Below are positions 7,941 to 8,724 of a DNA stretch of 8,724 bases, piece after piece. Positions within the stretch are counted from its first letter, which is position 1; every line of letters begins with the position of its first letter. The stretch is from CAZXEU01 sp964639665. Its GTDB lineage: Bacteria > Bacteroidota > Rhodothermia > Rhodothermales > Bin80. The notes beneath the pieces were generated by a model. It made no database searches. It was not told the DNA's origin and saw nothing but the letters and a program-made list of their open reading frames with translations. Both the position numbers and the translations under genes were made by a program. The stretch is from NCBI GenBank assembly GCA_964639665.1, contig CAZXEU010000105.1:1-8724 (forward strand), given 5' to 3'.

Positions 7941-7984
7941 GAATAAAGCGCGCAATTGGACCAATAAAGAATACTGACTGAAGC

Positions 7985-8077
7985 CTACAGATAACGCTTC
8001 ACAATTGCTTCATATTCGGCCCGGGTCATCTGTTTCCTTACTAGACGAACAAACTGCTCCTTCGTGAGGCGGCATTG
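7985..8077 (-). pseudogene. Severed C-terminal tail of the HicA-like gene
   Basis: Immediately after the TAG stop (8080-8078) of the HicA-like gene, the same frame continues for 30 sense codons to another TAG (7987-7985). It reads QCRLTKEQFVRLVRKQ, then MTRAEYEAIVKRYL, a strongly helical, charged sequence. From memory, longer HicA-like relatives end in a similar segment after an MA(K/R)Q junction, so the amber codon could be a single-base change of a Lys codon (AAG to TAG). The composition and frame agreement are directly visible; the ancestral junction is inferred. Confidence 0.55.
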
Positions 8078-8266
8078 CTATGCCATTGACTTAATCAGAT
8101 GGTCATCTAGGTCCTTGGGGTCGTTTCCGTGACCCATGTAGGTTGAAATGTCGGATGGAGTACCACCCTTCGGAACATAGGTAAACACTACGTGATGTCC
8201 CTTGGGATCTCTCTCGAAGCCTATCCTTTTCAAGGCAGACGCTACCTTGCGCGCCGGCAGAGTCAT
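8078..8266 (-). CDS. HicA-like small toxin-type protein, probably truncated
   Basis: The 62-residue product begins MTLPARKVASALKRIGFERD. It shows the HicA (double-stranded-RNA-binding-like) plan: helix 1 (ARKVASALKRIGF), a strand, the KGHHVVFTY strand carrying the histidine that in HicA is needed for mRNA cleavage (family G-S-H), a DISTYMGHG strand, and a final helix DLDDHLIKSMA. ATG 8266 is chosen because it follows the upstream gene's TGA by one base (TGAGATG), implying translational coupling; the longer start at 8311 would overlap that gene and adds unrelated residues. Stop is an amber at 8080-8078, after which the frame continues (see 7985-8077). HicA toxins cleave translated mRNAs and are neutralised by a neighbouring antitoxin. 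Whether this shortened version is toxic is unknown. GC content (~47-50% by eye) is well below the RND genes, suggesting acquisition. Confidence 0.6.
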   Translation of the reverse strand: MTLPARKVASALKRIGFERDPKGHHVVFTYVPKGGTPSDISTYMGHGNDPKDLDDHLIKSMA

Positions 8267-8267
8267 C

Positions 8268-8552
8268 TCAGCCGAACCTGTAGGTCTCCATAAGAAGACT
8301 TCTGCGTGCAAGTGCGCGCGGTGTCATCTTGCTAGGGTCTTCCATTACCAATCGTGCCCATTTTACTTGCAAGACCGCATGAATTGCACTGCGTAGCTTA
8401 CTCAAAGACGTCTCGGTGAAGACCATGTCCAAGTCGTCGACCTCAACATCGAAGTACTTTCCGCATTCGGATTTTCTTACAGCAAGATCAATAGGTTCAT
8501 ACCTGACAAGGGCCTTGCCCTCAAACGGGATTCGGTCAATGGTAATACGCAT
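8268..8552 (-). CDS. Small protein of unknown family in the antitoxin position of a HicA-like pair
   Basis: A 94-residue protein starting MRITIDRIPFEGKALVRYEP. Its stop is one base before the HicA-like start, so the two are co-transcribed and coupled. It has an N-terminal beta-rich part (IRIT-like strand, GKYFDVEVDDLDMVFTE) followed by helices (LSKLRSAIHAVLQVKWARLV and SKMTPRALARRSLLMETYRFG). The strand-strand-helix start is loosely like HicB's partial RNase-H fold, but I see no HicB signature and no clear ribbon-helix-helix or HTH. Position and size, not sequence, suggest the antitoxin role. ATG 8552 is preferred; the upstream in-frame TTG at 8597 lies inside the probable -10 box, so it cannot be the start if that promoter is right. 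Composition matches its partner. Confidence 0.6.
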   Translation of the reverse strand: MRITIDRIPFEGKALVRYEPIDLAVRKSECGKYFDVEVDDLDMVFTETSLSKLRSAIHAVLQVKWARLVMEDPSKMTPRALARRSLLMETYRFG

Positions 8553-8593
8553 TGATTCCGAGAGCACCTCAGTCGAGGGGCGGGTGATCAACG

Positions 8594-8628
8594 TCAATAT
8601 AGATTGAGGCCGACGACAATTAAAATTG
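8594..8628 (-). promoter_or_regulatory. Probable promoter and operator of the HicA-like operon
   Basis: Two perfect inverted repeats lie 42-76 bases before ATG 8552: TCAAT-ATAG-ATTGA (8594-8607) and CAATT-AA-AATTG (8617-8628). On the minus strand, a TATATT -10-like box (8601-8596) falls within the first repeat, and a weak -35-like TTTAAT (8624-8619) within the second, 17 bases apart. Repeats overlapping the promoter are the usual arrangement for toxin-antitoxin autorepression. The repeats are directly visible; promoter and operator roles are inferred. Confidence 0.4.
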
Positions 8629-8638
8629 GATTAAGAGA

Positions 8639-8703
8639 GGCCGAGCTTCGAGGCGGAGCAGCGAGCTGCGGAGCCTCGAAGCTCGAGGCCGAAGGAATTT
8701 TTT
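8639..8703 (+). repeat. Long palindrome followed by a T-run
   Basis: GAGCTTCGAGGC (8643-8654) and GCCTCGAAGCTC (8673-8684) are perfect inverted arms. Outside them GGCC (8639-8642) can pair with GGCC (8687-8690) across a two-base bulge, and inside them GCAGC/GCTGC can extend the stem. Six T's follow at 8698-8703. On the plus strand this resembles an intrinsic terminator, but no plus-strand gene is seen just before it. It may instead be a dispersed palindromic repeat or the edge of an element. Confidence 0.5.
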
Positions 8704-8724
8704 CCGGGCCCTTTCCACAGTGCG

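Noticed and set aside
7569..7964. 131-codon minus-strand frame opposite the zinc-ribbon pseudogene
   Set aside because: The plus strand carries a recognisable CPECAEVIR zinc-ribbon signature with GC-rich third positions, so the minus frame is most likely a shadow.
8267..8311. Longer start for the HicA-like protein
   Set aside because: It would overlap the upstream gene's coding end and adds residues unlike the family; ATG 8266 gives tight coupling.
1..8724. tRNA, rRNA, CRISPR, integron attC or insertion-sequence ends
   Set aside because: No T-loop with matching arms, no spaced direct repeats, no transposase-like protein and no paired terminal repeats were found by eye.

Overview
The window looks like the GC-rich chromosome of a Rhodothermota/Balneolota-type bacterium (Bacteroidota in the broad sense). 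Three things point that way: a C-terminal type IX secretion sorting domain with the YPNPFNPST signature at the left edge, a peptidase-S46 homologue, and an RND pump with the VNDAIIK-type TM10 seen in that group. Taxonomy is inferred from protein style only.

Layout. Bases 2-343 are the tail of a secreted T9SS substrate, closed by a hairpin and a strong GC-rich terminator. Bases 421-1848 are a long stretch with no gene I can support; it holds only a faint, antitoxin-like peptide remnant near 1488. Bases 1849-6216 encode a two-gene RND efflux module: periplasmic adaptor, then inner-membrane permease. No TolC-type outer-membrane gene follows. Instead, after two small tandem hairpins, comes an exported S46-like protein (6323-7378). 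It has lost the catalytic His and Ser and the large helical domain of the family, so it is predicted to be a compact pseudo-protease.

From about 7.4 kb onward the sequence looks like decaying accessory DNA. A small membrane plus zinc-ribbon gene (7653-7940) carries two in-frame TGA codons and has lost one of four cysteine ligands. Then, on the minus strand and at visibly lower GC, there is a tightly coupled pair. The first gene (8552-8268) encodes an unrecognised small protein in the antitoxin position. The second (8266-8078) encodes a HicA-like toxin whose frame continues for 30 more sensible codons after an amber stop. The pair is preceded by two inverted repeats overlapping a likely -10 box, a reasonable autoregulatory operator. 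A 52-base palindrome with a T-run closes the window.

How they work together. The RND pair should form the inner-membrane/periplasmic part of a proton-driven exporter that borrows an outer-membrane channel from elsewhere. The S46-like protein shares its strand and periplasmic address, but a functional link is only inferred. The HicA-like pair is an independent, probably acquired and partly eroded, toxin-antitoxin-like unit.
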